Assembly: GCF_002994745.2 (NCBI RefSeq) | Contig: NC_037092.1 | Location: 16,731,501 to 16,795,500, forward strand | Source: Rosa chinensis | Lineage: Eukaryota > Streptophyta > Magnoliopsida > Rosales > Rosaceae | Direction of reading: 5' to 3' | DNA: 64,000 nt | In this document: positions 1 to 12,080 of the stretch, piece after piece | Layout: each line of letters begins with the position of its first letter | How positions within the stretch are numbered: position 1 is the first letter of the stretch | The notes under the pieces: model-generated | Told to the model about the DNA's origin: nothing | What the model saw: the letters and a program-made list of their open reading frames with translations, nothing else | Database searches by the model: none | Made by a program: the position numbers and the translations under genes

Positions 1-864
1 AGAAAGAATAGTTTCATAGCCTGAAGTATACATAGAGAAGTTACCTCAACAGCAACTGGAACAAGCTCAGCTCGTTCTACCAGTAGCTTAAGCCAAATTC
101 CCTTCCTTCCCTACCAGTAGCTTAAGCCAAATACCAACTAGGAAACTGGCATAGTAACATTTTATTATGACTCTAGTCAACCCACTATAACAACCGAACC
201 TCAAAACTAATAACATGACTAATTACAGTGTTTTTAAATGTTAATCCCACAAGCTTTTAGTCAACCCAAACTAGTTTGAATGAAAAAGTAGAGCATCGGA
301 CCTAAAGAACAATAGGCAACTGCTCTGGTGGTTTCTTGTGTTCAGTTCAAGTTCAATTCAACACAAACAAAAAATACAAAAAATTAACGAAATATAATCC
401 AATTTCAACCCCAACTTTCAAATTCAGAGATAAAGGAAACTCTAACCTTAATAAGCATATTAAATCAGTAACAACGAAGATACTTTTTCTCTTTACCTTT
501 TATTAGAGTTTGCATCGCACCACCAGTTTGGAGAAGTGAAGAGTAAGTCTGCCCAATTTGAACCCATCAATCAGTTTTTAGGTACTTCTTCTACTTTCTC
601 TTCCTCCTACATAATGAAATGATTTATATTAGAGACTGCAAACTCATCTGTTCATAAATACTAATATTAAAGCAAAAACACAGGAAACTAAACCAATATA
701 TTCAATAAGATGAGGAATGTATGCTTCATCCCACTGAACCAAAAAGGATTAGTTACTAAATAAAATTATCCGGCCATGTATGAAAGTCATTCAAGGCCGA
801 CCATACTTGATCAAAATGCTACTCCATAAATACCCCAATAAACACATATGTAAGGCAGCAGTAC
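1..864. other. Non-coding flank of the NUA-like exons
   Basis: I recognise no gene here. A 22-base direct repeat (about 77-98 and 111-132) sits near the left edge. On the minus strand the NUA-like exon chain should continue into this stretch, but no further exon is convincing. AT-rich and intron-like. Confidence 0.4.
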
Positions 865-3088
865 CTCAATCTTGAAGTTTTCATGTGCAAATTCCATCTG
901 TTTCAATGCATCCTCATTTACCTTAGCTATACTCTTATACTGCATATTAAAATGACATTAATATTAAGTTCAGTCAGTATTAAGATATTAAGCACGTCAA
1001 GGAGAAGTCAGAACTTGTAGCATGTGATCTTTAGTAGCCTGCATTTCATCTTTCAAATTCTTAATCTCATCCTTTGCAGCACGTAATGCCAACATAGCCT
1101 ACCAAGTTCAACCAAGTCAATGTCAGACATCAATCACATAATAAATGTATCTGCAAATTAGATACAGTAGCTCCCAAAATAAATAAGCCAATCACTACAT
1201 AAAATCAAAGAAAAAGAAAAAAGCAGTATCTTTTTATGTCTACAAAATAAAACATAAGACTAAAGATTGAAATTTGAAAGACAACCGTGGGAAATGCATT
1301 TTAAGGGCTTCACAATGATAATACAACCCTTCATAATCCATATTTTGATTCAGCGGAAAGTTAAATGAAAATATGATTGAAGTAATTGACACAAATGCGA
1401 AAAGTAGAGAAAGACACCTAAACCTACATACTTCAACCGTCCATCCTGATTAAAATTCTGTTTAAAAATAGATACTCCTTTGTTTCAGAACTGGACCGAA
1501 CTTGATACATTTTAAAATTTAGCAACCACAATCATTCATCAGATCTTGAATCTGAAGAAGATAGTGACACCTTTTTGTCATAGGGTTTTGAAAAATACCC
1601 ATAGGTAGATGTGTGTGTGTTGTGTTTTTTTTTTTTTTTTGGGGCGGGGGGGAAGGGAGAGGGAGAGAGAGAGAGAGAGACCTAGAGCAGCCTCTATTAA
1701 ATGGGGACCAGACGAACGAAGTTTATGCTCCTCTTCATACAACCTTTTGTACATTGCGACCTGAGAAAAAGTTAGGATTTAAAGATGAGGAGTCAGAGCA
1801 GAGCAATTAGTTCATCCCCACCACACTGTAATCCACACAATATAAGGTAAAGAAGAAGAAAAACAGCAATGATAAAAACAAGATTACATGAGTGCTTGCT
1901 CTTTAGAGGGATTCACTAGGGCTTACAGAGGTGTGAAGGGATTCAATCATTTGCCCTTGCTCTTCAGCTCTTTGTAATACAGCCTTAACTCTAGAAGCAG
2001 CTTCCTCAGTATGCTTCTTGAGCTCCTTTTCAAAATTTTCCTGGAATTCCAAGATACACACACATGCATCATATAGTTTTCAAGTCAAAGATAGTACTAA
2101 AGAACAAGCTCCATAATGAATTAATTAGTCGTGGAAATGTTCAAACCAACCTTGAACTCCTTTTCCCTATTTTCAAGCTGGTCAGAAAGATTGCGAACAA
2201 CACTCCTGAGCTGGGCATTCTGCTGAACCAGACCATTTATGTCCTTGAAGGTCAACTGTTTCATTTTAAAATCCAAAATACCACTAATAAATAAACATCC
2301 AACAATACAGGAAAGAAGAAGAGAACTTAAAAGACCCATGCTGAAGAAAAATAAGAAGTCAACTTACAAGATGTTCAGATATGACTTTTTCAGCATCAGA
2401 TTCCGAGTGCACCACAACAGCATTGTCATAACTATCATGACCCGAAGATGCACCACGAAGCTGTATATCTCGACATTCTTTCAAAAGGACTGCCACCTAC
2501 AAGTTATCACCCAGCAAGTTGAGATAGATTCATCAAAGCAATAAAAAGACAAGATGTTTTAACCCAACATTCATAATATACCCTTTAAAGCAAGATTTCA
2601 CGGCCCAGGTGAAAATTACCTGACAATGACACAGTTAGCCTAACAAGTACTGGATGGTATCGTTGTTTCCATACTGCTAATGTTTCTTGCTAATCTAAAT
2701 GGTATCATTGTCCTTGCAGTAAAGCCTACGTATTACAGCAGCTAGTCTAAATGTTTCTCGCAGTAAAGCCTAAGCATTATAGTAGCAGAACAATGAGCAT
2801 ATAGAAGTACCCTGATATGCAGAAGTAGCAGAACAATGAAAAAACAATTGGCTATACATACGTTGCATCGTAGAAACATCAAGTCAAGCTCCAGATACGC
2901 AAAAGAATAAATCAATTATGTGAAATTTCATGAACAAAATATTAAAAGCATACTTGGTCACAGGTCTTAAACAAATTAGAAATTATACAGGCAAAAGTAC
3001 TGGTATGACAGATAATATCTCAAACAAATCTTACCTTGTAAAAGTTCACAAGAGTCTTTGCATCATTTTCACACTCTCTCCTTTCCAA
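865..3088 (-). pseudogene. Nuclear-pore anchor (NUA/TPR-like) exon series, partial
   Basis: Seven short exons read on the minus strand, each with AG and GT borders and all in phase 0: 3088-3035, 2496-2368, 2255-2151, 2040-1927, 1760-1682, 1098-1015 and 939-865. The peptides match the middle of plant NUA (TPR/Mlp1 homologue), the long coiled-coil protein of the nuclear basket. Recognisable segments include LLKECRDIQLR, FKDINGLVQQN, AEEQGQMIESLHTS, VAMYKRLYEEEHKL and HMLQYKSIAKVNEDALKQME. The order follows NUA, but a long segment expected between exons five and six is absent, as are both ends of the roughly 2000-residue protein. The exons lie just downstream of IMP dehydrogenase exons on the same strand. 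This looks like a captured or duplicated fragment, not a working gene. Family assignment is from memory of the plant proteins. Confidence 0.8.
1624..1680. repeat. Low-complexity T run, G run and GA microsatellite
   Basis: A T homopolymer is followed by a G-rich stretch and about a dozen GA dinucleotides, directly at the 3' border of the fifth NUA-like exon. Nearby open frames are artefacts of this composition. Confidence 0.85.
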
Positions 3089-3331
3089 CTACTGCAAAAG
3101 GAAAAACAAAATGTATCAATATAATTCCTATACAATGGCAATATATGCACAAAAACAAGCAACACTCTTTTCATGAACAGATAGGAACAAAGTGAATAAG
3201 GCCTAATAGTTGTTAAATAGGTATACTGCACATTTTCATCTATCTGCAAAACCTAGAAAAATTCAAAGAGAAAAAAAAAATACCCAGAAAACCTGAGATG
3301 ACAAAGATCGATGATAAAGAAGCTAGCATAC

Positions 3332-4258
3332 CTTCGTTGAACAGGCACACCACTTTGTGAAGCAACAGATGCAACCTTGTAAACAGCAGTTGCCTGAAAC
3401 ATATTGCCAACATAAAAAAAAAATCTTCAGTACAAGAAGGCATAGCTATCACACGATCCACACTTCTTCATAAGTTAAGAATGGTATTATAGTGCTATAT
3501 ATTACACCGCAGGGTTTCAAACCTTTGGTTAAGTTCTTTGCTGGCATTAATATCATAACAAGAGAGTAAAGCAAGCATCAATGAGCGAAAATGCCATCAA
3601 TTCGACAAGTCCTCAGTTCAATGTTCATCCACTAATAATCTGAACAGTCTAATCAAACTCTACACATCTCAAAACCAATACTTGAACAAAAAGAATGCAT
3701 CTTTATACCTGTCCCCTGCCGCCAACGCAAACCTCTTGAGTAGTACAAATGGAGCCAGACCCCATCCCAACCCTCAACCCATCAACACCAGCCTGAATTA
3801 AATTCTGCGCCTGACTCACAGTCAACACATTCCCACAAACCACATCCAAATCTGAGTACATTTTCTTGAGTACACGGCCTTTCTCCGCCATGAACTCCTC
3901 AATCTTCCCCAAATCGGAGCTCCAAGGCAAAACCATGTCCTTACAGCTGATCATGTAATCGTAAATCTTGACCTCCATGTCCGCCAGCTTCACCCAATCG
4001 CGGCTCGCCATGTAGCCCAAAAGCTTGGAGCTGGGGGCGCCGGACTAGGTGACGAGGACGTAGGGATTGACGCCGTAGTCGAAAACGTCGTCGTTGTGGA
4101 TGCGGTCTCCGGGGGACATGAAGACGGGGGCGGAGAGGAGGGGGACGTTGTGGGCCTTGATGGATCTGACCTTGGCGGCGTTGGAGTGGAGGATGCCGAT
4201 GCCTCGACTGCGGTGGTGTCGGTGGTGCTCACCCTCCGTGTACTGCATCTTGTTCATG
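3332..4258 (-). pseudogene. IMP dehydrogenase-like fragment
   Basis: Two minus-strand exons (about 4258-3709 and 3393-3332) resemble plant inosine-5'-monophosphate dehydrogenase, the NAD-dependent enzyme that makes XMP for guanine nucleotide synthesis. Visible segments are [57 protein letters not shown] and the catalytic loop [11 protein letters not shown] with its active-site cysteine. The second exon reads ATAVYKVASVASQSGVPV. Splice borders are CAG/GTATAAAG and TTTCAG/GCA. Defects: an in-frame TAG replaces a codon after VLVT (about 4042), the N-terminal barrel is missing, and most of the sequence between the CBS region and [10 protein letters not shown] is deleted, as is everything after GVPV. 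Only about 190 residues of an approximately 500-residue family remain. Not expected to be functional. Confidence 0.85.
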
Positions 4259-4579
4259 GCTTCTCTCTCTTTTTCTCTCGTTGATGTCGTCCAACCAACG
4301 AGATCAATTTCAATCAAAGATGAAGAGCGAGACCTAATAAGTGAATTAGCTAGGGTTTCAAGGATAAGAGTAGATCGAAGGAGAGCTGCAGAGAATTGGG
4401 GGTGGAGTTGGTGAATATGAGGAACAGTTACGAAGATAATTTGGGTCGAGAGGCTATTCTGAGGGTTGACAGTGTGTATGTCGAGAGAAAGGGTCGAGAG
4501 GGTCGAGAGGGTTTGAGAGATTTTGTTTTGCTTCTTTCTTTTGGACACGATGTGGCATGACAATTAAACTTAAAAAAAA

Positions 4580-5120
4580 TTCTCAAAGTCACTCCCACAA
4601 CAGAAAGCTCACCATCCGTTGTATGAGTGCACTACATAAAATCAAAATTTGGAAATACGGAGGGAAACATGCCGCCTACAACATTTTGGCTCAAAATGCT
4701 ACCGCTTATGTTCCTTCTTCACACAACAGAATAGCTTAAATCTGTTGTCTAATTTCTACAGATTACGACAGATTGCGACATTCAAGTAAGCTTCCGCAAA
4801 ATTTGGCGCCTAGTTTTCAATCACACAACGGAAATCTTAAGCACCGTTGTGTCTAGTAGCCCAAATTTCAGATTTCAAGAGGCAACCAAGACTCCAGAGT
4901 GGAGGGAAAATTGCCGCTAAATTTTCTAAGACTCAGACAATGGAAAATACTTAATTCCGTTGTGCAATGTAGTTATGATAAAAAAGTTATCATTTTGTTG
5001 ACATTCACACAACATAACATCACAAATACCGTTGTACAATAGACTTTACTTAAACACACAACAGATGATTTCTGTTCCGTTGTGTGATTGGTGTTGTGTG
5101 ATTAACTTTTTGTAGTAGTG
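4580..5120 (-). mobile_element. CACTA (EnSpm-like) transposon end
   Basis: Read on the minus strand, the end at 5120 begins CACTACTACAAAAAG, a CACTA-type terminal inverted repeat. Inside it lies a roughly 500-bp subterminal zone with many degenerate copies of a short CACAACGG / CCGTTGTG motif in both orientations, as is typical of transposase-binding subterminal repeats in this superfamily. The partner end is not found in the window, so it may lie left of position 1 or be lost. The IMPDH and NUA exons would then lie inside the element. Confidence 0.7.
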
Positions 5121-5549
5121 GTAAGGTGAATGAGTGAATGACTGACAATGAAAAATTAAGAAGAGTACATAAATTCCCAATGCGAATTTTTGCAGCCTCA
5201 CTAGCCACATAACCAGACTTTTTACAGAAAATGTAGCAGGTATAGAAACTATAAAACAGATATAGCAGAAAAATCTAAAAGTAAAGAATAAACTATAATT
5301 CATACTACATAGCGCTGTAGATATTATAGGAAACTAGAAACATAAATAAGTCTTAAAAAAGTATCTTTTCGCACCTTCAAAGAACTAGACAGCTTATAGG
5401 ATATGATCAATCCATTCATAAGCTTAGAGAAATTATATAGAATTGATTAATTATTTTGCTTAAACTACTTTATAGTTATCTATATATAATACGGCAAAAG
5501 TCATAAAACTATAAGTATATCGGCATAGGATATAACAATAAGCGGTCAC
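5121..5549. other. Unassigned AT-rich stretch between CACTA end and HUA1-like exon
   Basis: The stretch is downstream of the HUA1-like exon in its reading direction. The remaining CCCH finger exons expected there are not seen. Nothing else is recognisable. Confidence 0.4.
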
Positions 5550-5794
5550 CTCCTTCCAATCTGGGATTCCACCATCAGGAACCCAAATAGGATGGTCAAA
5601 TTTGCAGCCCTCTCCAAATTTACAAGTTCTTGTTTGCATGCAGTGGGCAGGGTCTTCCTCTCCTGGCCTCTGTTGATAAATAGGCAAGCTTGTATTCTCG
5701 AATCTATATCGCTTTGCTAAAGGATTTGTCGAATTGGTAGCTTCCATTTGCCCAATCGGATTATGGGCACCTAAAAGAGCCTGATGGCAGAGTG
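5550..5794 (-). pseudogene. HUA1-like CCCH zinc-finger pseudogene, second preserved exon
   Basis: This exon encodes HQALLGAHNPIGQ, NPLAKRYRFENTSLPIY, then one CCCH finger (CKFGEGCKFDHP) and IWVPDGGIPDWKE. That is the layout of plant HUA1-type proteins, RNA-binding proteins with six CCCH fingers known for pre-mRNA processing of floral genes. The acceptor is TATAG/CACTCTG after a pyrimidine-rich tract and the donor is GAG/GTGACC. The first zinc ligand expected in the C-x8-C-x5-C-x3-H finger is proline here (EDPAH), so the finger is damaged. Later finger exons are missing towards the CACTA end. The preceding exon of the same gene lies at 17318-17559, and joining the two restores codon phase (GAA G/CA CTC). 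Confidence 0.85.
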
Positions 5795-5864
5795 CTATAG
5801 TACGTAGTAGAGAAGTATATACAAGAAAACCAGAGGAAACGTATATGTTACCATATAGTATATA

Positions 5865-8800
5865 CTAGGAATGACAACCCGCGCGATGCCGCGGGAAAGC
5901 ATTTCTGCATTATGTTCGCTAAATTTCATATGTTTTTTAAGTGTGTGACTCGCAAAGATAACTAAGATGTGATTAAATAAAAACGGAAAGTTGTTGCCAA
6001 TAGTATAACTGCATTTAGGTTGTATAACAAATATCAAGTTATTTCTTTCCAAGTGAATTAACAACTAATAGTAATCAATTAAGTGAAATTCTTATTTTCA
6101 AACAGATCTTTCACATGTTCGGTTAACATTTCGTACCCCAAGGGTCATTTGTGTATTGACCTGAAAGGTCGTCACCTTCATGCTTTGTAGAGTGGCAATT
6201 GCCTCCTACCAGCCATGAAGTACGCAAGAGTTCAAGAGCACTTCAAGCTTATACATCAAGTTTCCCTTCTCAACTTCTTCAATTGGTCCAAGAACTCTTC
6301 ACCGCTGCTAGCAGCTACATTGTTGTGGGCACTGAGGGTGATTGTGATTCTACAATAGAATTTTGTGCCGTGCTCGAATGTCTCCAACTCCATTCAGAAA
6401 ATCATGCAGTCGGATTATAGGTTCCTGCATATTCAAAGTAGAGCTCCTTAAAAAAAAAAAAAAAAAAAAAGGTAAAGCCTCCGCAGCCCCGACAGAAGTG
6501 GAAACTGTGCGACATACTGACATGTGAAACAAAGCAAAGACAGAAAACCATCGAATCAAACCCAAAAAACAATAAATTGCATATAACGACCCATCTATTG
6601 TAACAAAGGATTCCCCTTTTTGTGGAAAAGGTCATTATAGACAGGCCTAGAGCATTTAAATTTTGAAAAGAAACAAATTAAAGAAATATGTAGGTTATAT
6701 GATGTATGAGTTTAATGTAATTTTATTAGTTCACCTGGGCTGATGCAGGAAAGTTTTTCACGCTTGAGCAAGAGCTGAAAGGTCTCAACATCTCCTTCAG
6801 TACTGGAATACTTTTCTGAACTCATATGCATTTCTACGCACAATTACAAAATTCAAGTATATGATTAGAAACTTTACAGAAACTAAAACAATACAACATA
6901 ATAAATAATCTATAATAATCAACCGATAATTAATAAATCTTCTTTTCATGTTGAAATAATCGTCTTTTGGCATAATATATGAACTAATGCATAATAGTAT
7001 ACACACGTATCATATTCACTTCTTCACTCCGTGGGGGAAGATTTTTGAAGGTCATTGGTGACAAATAGAAGGTACATGACGATCATCATGCTGAGGCTTT
7101 TAAGGATCTGTAGTCTTTGTTGCTATTGAGTGGACCTTGCTTTGAAGGCGTTATGCAAGGAATCCCAAGAGGAATGAAGGAGGACGCCCTCTAATTTCTT
7201 GCTTTTGGAGCTTTGATCTTAGCCCTTTAGGCCTCAATATCAGTTGCTCATAGAGATGTGAGAACACCAGCAGAAACCCACCCGCCAATACTGACAATAT
7301 GATCTTTGCTACTACCACTAACAGATCTTCTTCAATTTTTCTGACCTTCCATCTGCTGCTGCTTGTAAATCTTCCTTTCTCATCCTATGGTATATGACTG
7401 TTATTCTCACCGAGGTCTATGGCTCTGTTTAACTGTAAACCTAAAAAGGAACACGGTTAGCGTCTTCCTTATTGCAACCAAACTAATGCAGCAGCATTTT
7501 TTCAATTTCTAAGCAACCATATATAAATCGAGCATATAAAATTCAATGCAGATAACCTGCATACTCAGCACTTTACATATAATAACAGTAAAAAAAGAAT
7601 AAACTATCCAAATCCTTGCCCCTTGTAACTCAGTTCAGCAGAAGCAAGAGGCAACAAAGTGAAAATTGAGATTGACAATAAACGGGAGTGAATAGAAATT
7701 TGATAGAGAGCATCAACTAAAAGGCAGAGATAATCAAGTACACATCATACAGCAAAACCAATGTAAATGAGATGAGCATGTATAATATAATGTAAAGCGT
7801 AAGGTAAAGACTTTGTTCCGAAAACAGATTTGAAAGGAATTGATGAATAAATATGCCAACAGTGAAAATGAAAATCGATTCTGTTTCAGGCCATCATCTT
7901 TACAATAAGATAAACATGAAAAGAAAAGAAAAATATATCAGTTTCCATTGAAAGTCATCATACGTGCCATAAAAATCAGCAAAGAAATCGCTACCATAAC
8001 TTCATGTAACTAAATACAGGGAGATCACTACCACCTATTGCAGATGATCAAAGGGTATATATAGAAGTTCATGAATGTAAATGAAGGCAAATTCATCTTC
8101 ATCTTGTATTCACAATTAGTGTTTGATAGGACCTAATTCAAAATTGAGAAACTAACACTTACCAAGGTCCTCTGCCTTCTTCAACCTTTTCCAAAGCTAA
8201 TCGAATGGTTGTTCAAAAGCTAATGAACTCACTGAGCTGCGGAGGCCCATTCATGATGCACTACTCCATTGTCTTCTCTGTTATGTCCAAATTTCACATA
8301 ACCTACAGGAGCAGCAAAAAGTGTTTCATACTGAGAACCATATTAAGATAAATGATATTGTCTAAAACAGTCCCATATGTTATGAACTTATGATCCTCAC
8401 ATCGTACTTAAAAACATTCATAAATATCCATGTATAAACCACGAAAAGGAAAATCATTGGTGACAGGAAATACAAATCACCTCGAGCGAGAGAAAAGTGT
8501 ATGTAAAATAACAAAAGTTAGTGATATGAAGATTGTTCAAAAATCTATTAAAGAGAGAAAAGTCAAAATACATAATAAATTTTAGAAAAGTATCAATGTT
8601 AATGCACAAATAAATTTTTTTACTTAAAACTTCACTCACCTTTCACACATAGAAGACCAAATTATTGTTCACTTCTCTATTGTTACCGACTGATTTCAGT
8701 TTTTGAGATAGAACTGAAGCTGCACAAAGTAGTTTTCAGGATGAGGTTCATCTATTACATATGGATAAATACAATTGTTAGCATTGGTTAATTACCAAAA

Positions 8801-8954
8801 GGATAAGAAGTAGTAAACTGTATATGCTTTTTGCAAATCTTGAGATGAAATATATTAACTCATTTGGTTATAGTTTGATATTCATATGAATAAATGCTAT
8901 GGTTAATATTGGTAGACATTCTTTTTCTTAGCAAATCGAAACACACGGATCAAA

Positions 8955-8998
<44 letters not shown>

Positions 8999-9590
8999 AC
9001 AAATTAATGATAGAATAAAAGCAACTAAATAATCTCCCACTCCTATAAAAAAGGAATAAAAAACATGGATCAAACAATTTGAATCAGATGGTTTCTTGCC
9101 CTTAGAGATACAACATCATTTTGGGTATAGATCAACAATCTGGTAAAACAAATTATCGTAATTGTTTGATAAAAAAATCAGTGCTTATTATATTGGGCTA
9201 ATTCTATTCTATCACTATAAAATCTTACCAAGTTATGAGTGATGGGGGGTGTTGATGGGTGCTGTTGATGTCGGCGAAGGAGAGAGACTGAGGTTGATAA
9301 AGGATTCTGGAAATGGAAAAGTAATGGAGAAGAGACTGAGGTCTACAATGTTCTTGCTACTCACAACTCTCTTTCTCTGTTGCTCTTTTTTGTAGTGATT
9401 TTTGGGTTTTGAGGTAGATTTTAACTTGGGGGTGACTGTGAGGGATTAGAGTAGACTGCTTTAGAAAAGAGAAGAAGATCAGATCGATAGACAGCAGAAC
9501 AGAAAGATCTAAAGGAGGGCAGAACCGTCTTTTCTGTCCCCAGGCACTGTTCCGCACTGTTGCCTTATGAATAGTGAACTCATCTATATA
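5865..9590 (-). mobile_element. Helitron-like element, 3' copy of a tandem pair
   Basis: On the minus strand the 3' end has a GC-rich hairpin (CCCGCG-GCAT-CGCGGG type, 5880-5895), a short spacer and terminal CTAG at 5868-5865, followed by T, as expected for Helitron insertion between A and T. The 5' end is placed near 9590 because the minus-strand sequence there (TTACTATATA followed by GTTCACTATTCATAAGG) resembles the 5' side of the neighbouring element near 16200. No Rep/helicase is present, so the element is non-autonomous. Apart from a possible open stretch at 6182-6420 I recognise no captured gene. The exact 5' end is uncertain. Confidence 0.5.
8957..8996. repeat. (AT)n microsatellite
   Basis: About 20 consecutive AT dinucleotides inside the first Helitron-like element. 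Confidence 0.95.
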
Positions 9591-9923
9591 GTAAACTAGT
9601 AAATGAGCCCACGCTTTGCTGCGGGGTTTTTTTTATGACTAATCGAAAAGTGGTCATTTGTTTTGAGGTATTCAAATTTCAGGCTCTAGCTTCTGCATCA
9701 AGGTGAAGAAAGAAACAAATGAAAGAAGACTTGTATTCCAAACTTGGAAGTATACTGGGATATGGTATGATACCCTTAAAAAAAATTCATATCAAAGCTC
9801 ATACTACAAACATTCAACTTTAACTCGTATCATATTTACAGATGCTAGCTAGAATGATCTCAGATTCTCAAGGAACGTGTTTATTTGAGCAAACTCTGTT
9901 ACTGCAATCGTTACTTAAACTAC

Positions 9924-10039
9924 CTAAAACCTGATGAGCGGTGAGCCTTTTAGAAGGACCTTCACAAAGGATTCCTCGAATCAAATCATTAGCTAATTCA
10001 GCGATGCCATCCCAGGGATGGAACCTCAGATGAGCTGTC
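9924..10039 (-). pseudogene. Protein kinase exon fragment (PEPKR1/CDPK-like C-lobe)
   Basis: A single minus-strand exon with borders CAAAG/GACAGC and TTTTAG/GTAGTT encodes LRFHPWDGIAELANDLIRG and CEGPSKRLTAHQVL. This is the end of a serine/threonine kinase catalytic domain (the R-L-T-A motif of subdomain XI). The wording is closest to plant PEPKR1 or calcium-dependent kinases. The rest of the kinase is absent, which fits exon capture by the surrounding Helitron-like element. Confidence 0.65.
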
Positions 10040-10179
10040 CTTTGACAAAGAGACTATTGTTAGAAGCAGGATTCGAGTTTCTCTTTTTGTCTTTTGAGTT
10101 TGAGACATCTCAACTGTCTTTCAATATGCTCCTGATCAAGCAGAGGTTTAGTTATTGCTCTGTTTGTTCCATTGGTACC

Positions 10180-10673
10180 TGTAGATACCTCTACTAGCAA
10201 GGCTAGTTTGCTATCTCACCAAGCATAAGTAACACGCTCTTTGGGACACCCACAAGCCATGGTGAGGCCCAACCGCTACTTGCATCTTGTAGCCCTATGT
10301 TCAAGCTACGCTACTGTATCCGGAAGTCGCAAATCCGTCGTCGGGAAGCCACCTTCCCGACCTTGCCAACATGCCCTCACAACTAGGCTTTCTATACTAG
10401 AATAGTTATCTTTGCTTGTCCCACATCGAAAACCATGAGAAGGAGATGGCCTCCTTCACTTATAAAAGGAATGCCTCCTCCCACAACTAAAAGGATCCCA
10501 TTACACACTTTGTAATCCTCCTTTGGGTCGCAAGGCTCAACACACTAGTTAAACATTCAAATGGACGTAGTCTCCCGCTAAGGCGGGAGGCGAACCACTA
10601 TACATCCTGTGTCAATCTCTCTCACTCTCTTTACTTATCATTAATTAGATCCCCACGGATCCAAGCATTAACA
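10180..10673 (+). repeat. 5' LTR of the non-autonomous element
   Basis: Begins TGTAGATACC and ends GCATTAACA. A TATAAAA box is at 10461-10467. A CCCACATCGAAAACCATG block just upstream of the TATA box resembles the same position in the Tat LTRs. Confidence 0.92.
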
Positions 10674-10692
10674 TTGGCGCCGTCTGTGGGAA
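10674..10692 (+). promoter_or_regulatory. Primer-binding site of the non-autonomous element
   Basis: TTGGCGCCGTCTGTGGGA follows the LTR directly. The same site follows the LTRs of both Tat elements, which suggests the same tRNA primer. The tRNA is not identified here. Confidence 0.8.
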
Positions 10693-11149
10693 GCCAACAA
10701 AAAGGCTTCGTCACTTACCATTGAGTTAAGTCATCTTAACCGAGCTCAAAATAATTTCTTTCTTTGAGTTATATAATTATTCTTAGCGGCAACTTGTACC
10801 ATCGGCCAAACCCCCGTCGAACAAGTCCGGTCAACGCCCAGCAGGGCCGGTCAACGTCGACCAACTCTGGTCAACTTCGGTCAAATGCTAGTCAACAGTT
10901 GATAGGGCAAGTCACCGCCCAACTCAGAGGTCAACGCTGACCTACAAAAAATTTTGGCGCTAACTACTCTGGACACCCAGTAAACTTCTCTGGGCACCCA
11001 GGCACCAAACTGCAATCATCATCAGTGGCTCCGCTCGCCAGTCCAGCCTAGAGCCGGCATGCCAGCGCCCATTGCCAGCACACCAGCGGTAAGTGCCGGC
11101 ATCAGTGCCACCACAGCGCAAGCTCCGCACCGCCAGCAACCCTTATCGT

Positions 11150-12080
11150 TGGACACCCTCTGCTGGACATCCACGGCTAGACACCCTCCGCTGGACATCC
11201 ACGGCTAGACACCCTCTGCTGGCCATCCACGGCTGGACGCACCCTCCGCTGACCATCCTCCGCTGGACATCCTCCAGTGGACAACCTCCGCCACGACCGG
11301 ACATCTTCCGCTGGACATCCTCCAGTGGACATCCTCCAGTGGGCATCATCCGCCACCGCCGGACATCCTCCGCTGGCATTTCTCCCCTGGACACCTCCCG
11401 CTGGACATCCTCCGCTGGACACCCTCTGCTGGACATCCACGGCTATACACCCTCTGTTGGCCATCCACGGCTGGACACCCACGGCTAGACACCCTCTGCT
11501 GGCCATCCACGACTGGACACCCTCTGCTGGACATCCACGGCTAGACCCTCTGCTGACCATCCACGGCTGGACACCCTCCGCTGGCCATCCACGGCTGGAC
11601 GCACCCTCCGCTGACCATCCTCCGCTGGACACCCTCCGCTGGCCATCCACGGCTGGACGCACCCTCCGCTGACCATCCTCCGCTGGACATCCTCCAGTAG
11701 ACAACCTCCGCTGGACATCCTCCAGTGGACAACCTCCGCCACCACCGGACATCCTCCGCTGGACATCCTCCAGTGGACATCCTCCAGTGGGCATCATCCG
11801 CCACAGCCGGACATCCTCCGCCACCGCCGGACATCCTCCGCCACAGCCGGACATCCTCCGCTGGCCATTCTCCCCTGGACACCTCCCACTGGACATCCTT
11901 CGCTGGACACCCTCCGCTGGACATCCACGGCTAGACACCCTCTGCTGGCCATCCACGGCTGGACACCCTCCGCTGGCCATCCACGGCTGGACGCACCCTC
12001 CGCTGACCATCCTCCGCTGGACACCCTCCACACCCTCTGCTGGCTATCCGCCGCTGGACATCCACCGCTGGACATCCAAC
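11150..12080 (+). repeat. 14-bp minisatellite array
   Basis: About 65 degenerate copies of a 14-bp unit close to TGGACATCCTCCGC or TGGACACCCTCTGC, with blocks of variants (CCAG, CACGGC) arranged in higher-order patterns. Because 14 is not a multiple of three and the unit contains few stop triplets, long open frames appear in several frames on both strands. They are composition artefacts. Confidence 0.9.

Noticed and set aside
1193..1209. A 17-base match (CACTACATAAAATCAAA) with 4630-4646, considered as the missing CACTA end
   Set aside because: It does not match the 5120 terminus beyond CACTAC, no 3-bp TSD fits, and AT-rich chance matches are likely.
3332..4258. A functional IMP dehydrogenase gene
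   Set aside because: In-frame stop, missing N-terminus, internal deletion and no C-terminal half.
6350..6635. Small minus-strand ORFs with a phenylalanine run
   Set aside because: The run encodes a poly-A tract at 6450-6470. No homology or splice context.
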